A stretch of 64,000 nt of DNA from the NCBI RefSeq assembly GCF_013337115.1, contig NZ_SGWE01000004.1:496001-560000 (forward strand), given 5' to 3'. A program made the position numbers and the translations under genes. This document shows, one piece after another, positions 63,451 through 64,000 of this stretch (the stretch's first letter is position 1; each line of letters begins with the position of its first letter). A model generated the notes under the pieces. It had not been told where the DNA came from, made no database searches, and saw nothing but the letters and a program-made list of their open reading frames with translations. This stretch comes from Deinococcus sp. JMULE3 (GTDB lineage Bacteria > Deinococcota > Deinococci > Deinococcales > Deinococcaceae).

Positions 63451-63645
63451 GCCCGCAGGCTAGGCGATGCACACCGCCCGTTCACCCCCCGCACGCTCAC
63501 GCCGTCCGCAACCGGCCCTCATGTTCGGGCGCTGCGCGTCAGGTGGGCTTGAGCGGGTCTTCAGCGTGCCTTGCAGGACGCGGTCTTATCAGCAACTGGT
63601 CAGAGTTGCGGGGTACGGTGCGCCTCACCACAAGGAGGCACCACC

Positions 63646-64000
<355 letters not shown>

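Overview
The window is very GC-rich, densely coding bacterial DNA and most probably comes from a Deinococcus chromosome (inference). Supporting signs are the codon usage; an outer-membrane BamA together with System I cytochrome c maturation; a T-box of the glyQS type; a fused NMN adenylyltransferase/Nudix protein; and a promoter style in which a TANNNT -10 box lies 5-9 bases before the start codon, as expected for leaderless mRNAs, which are common in Deinococcus. I used that spacing to choose several start codons.

Layout. 1-18 kb is a leucine/ketone-body island: a partial acyl-CoA dehydrogenase, a methylcrotonyl-type carboxyltransferase subunit, both halves of a 3-oxoacid CoA-transferase (scoB and scoA, 3.7 kb apart), an acyltransferase-like/hydrolase pair, the LivJHMGF importer, a large SARP/LAL-type regulator and 3-hydroxybutyrate dehydrogenase. 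Between scoB and scoA lie NAD genes: a NiaP-like permease, a tiny pncB remnant, an NMNAT fused to a gutted Nudix domain, and nadE. 18-31 kb holds housekeeping and signalling genes: CAP protein, M3 oligopeptidase, queA, a NYN protein, an aminotransferase, MarR, GGDEF, tdk, zinc-free L31, ADP-ribosylglycohydrolase. 31.3-35 kb is a valine T-box controlling Nudix-valS. 35-39 kb contains a solute-binding protein gene and a PBP1A gene, both frameshifted. 39-49 kb is the ccm system (thioredoxin-like protein, ccdA, ccmAB, then ccmCDEFGHI and a Rieske protein). 49-64 kb carries a PfkB kinase, HD-GYP, panD, rqcH, bamA, a yggS-divIVA-P450-phosphotransferase operon, an HTH-TPR operon, DUF554 and a DUF4384 protein cut by the window edge.

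The strongest new observation is a shared promoter architecture. Upstream of the acyltransferase-like gene, livJ and bdhA there are two heptamers, GYGTAAC and (C/G)YGTGAC, separated by 4 bp (11-bp period) and placed exactly 10 bp before a TAGNCT -10 box. This is the geometry of SARP operators, and the only SARP-type regulator in the window is encoded between these targets. A second control layer is a 14-bp palindrome fitting CNAACGNNCGTTNG, found just upstream of the -10 boxes of the carboxylase and scoA genes.

A second theme is a family of six dispersed repeats of about 130-155 bp whose ends (TGATACGG... and ...CCGTATGA) supply stop codons to some neighbours and start codons to others. One copy abuts the pncB remnant, one sits inside the liv operon and one appears to split a terminator.
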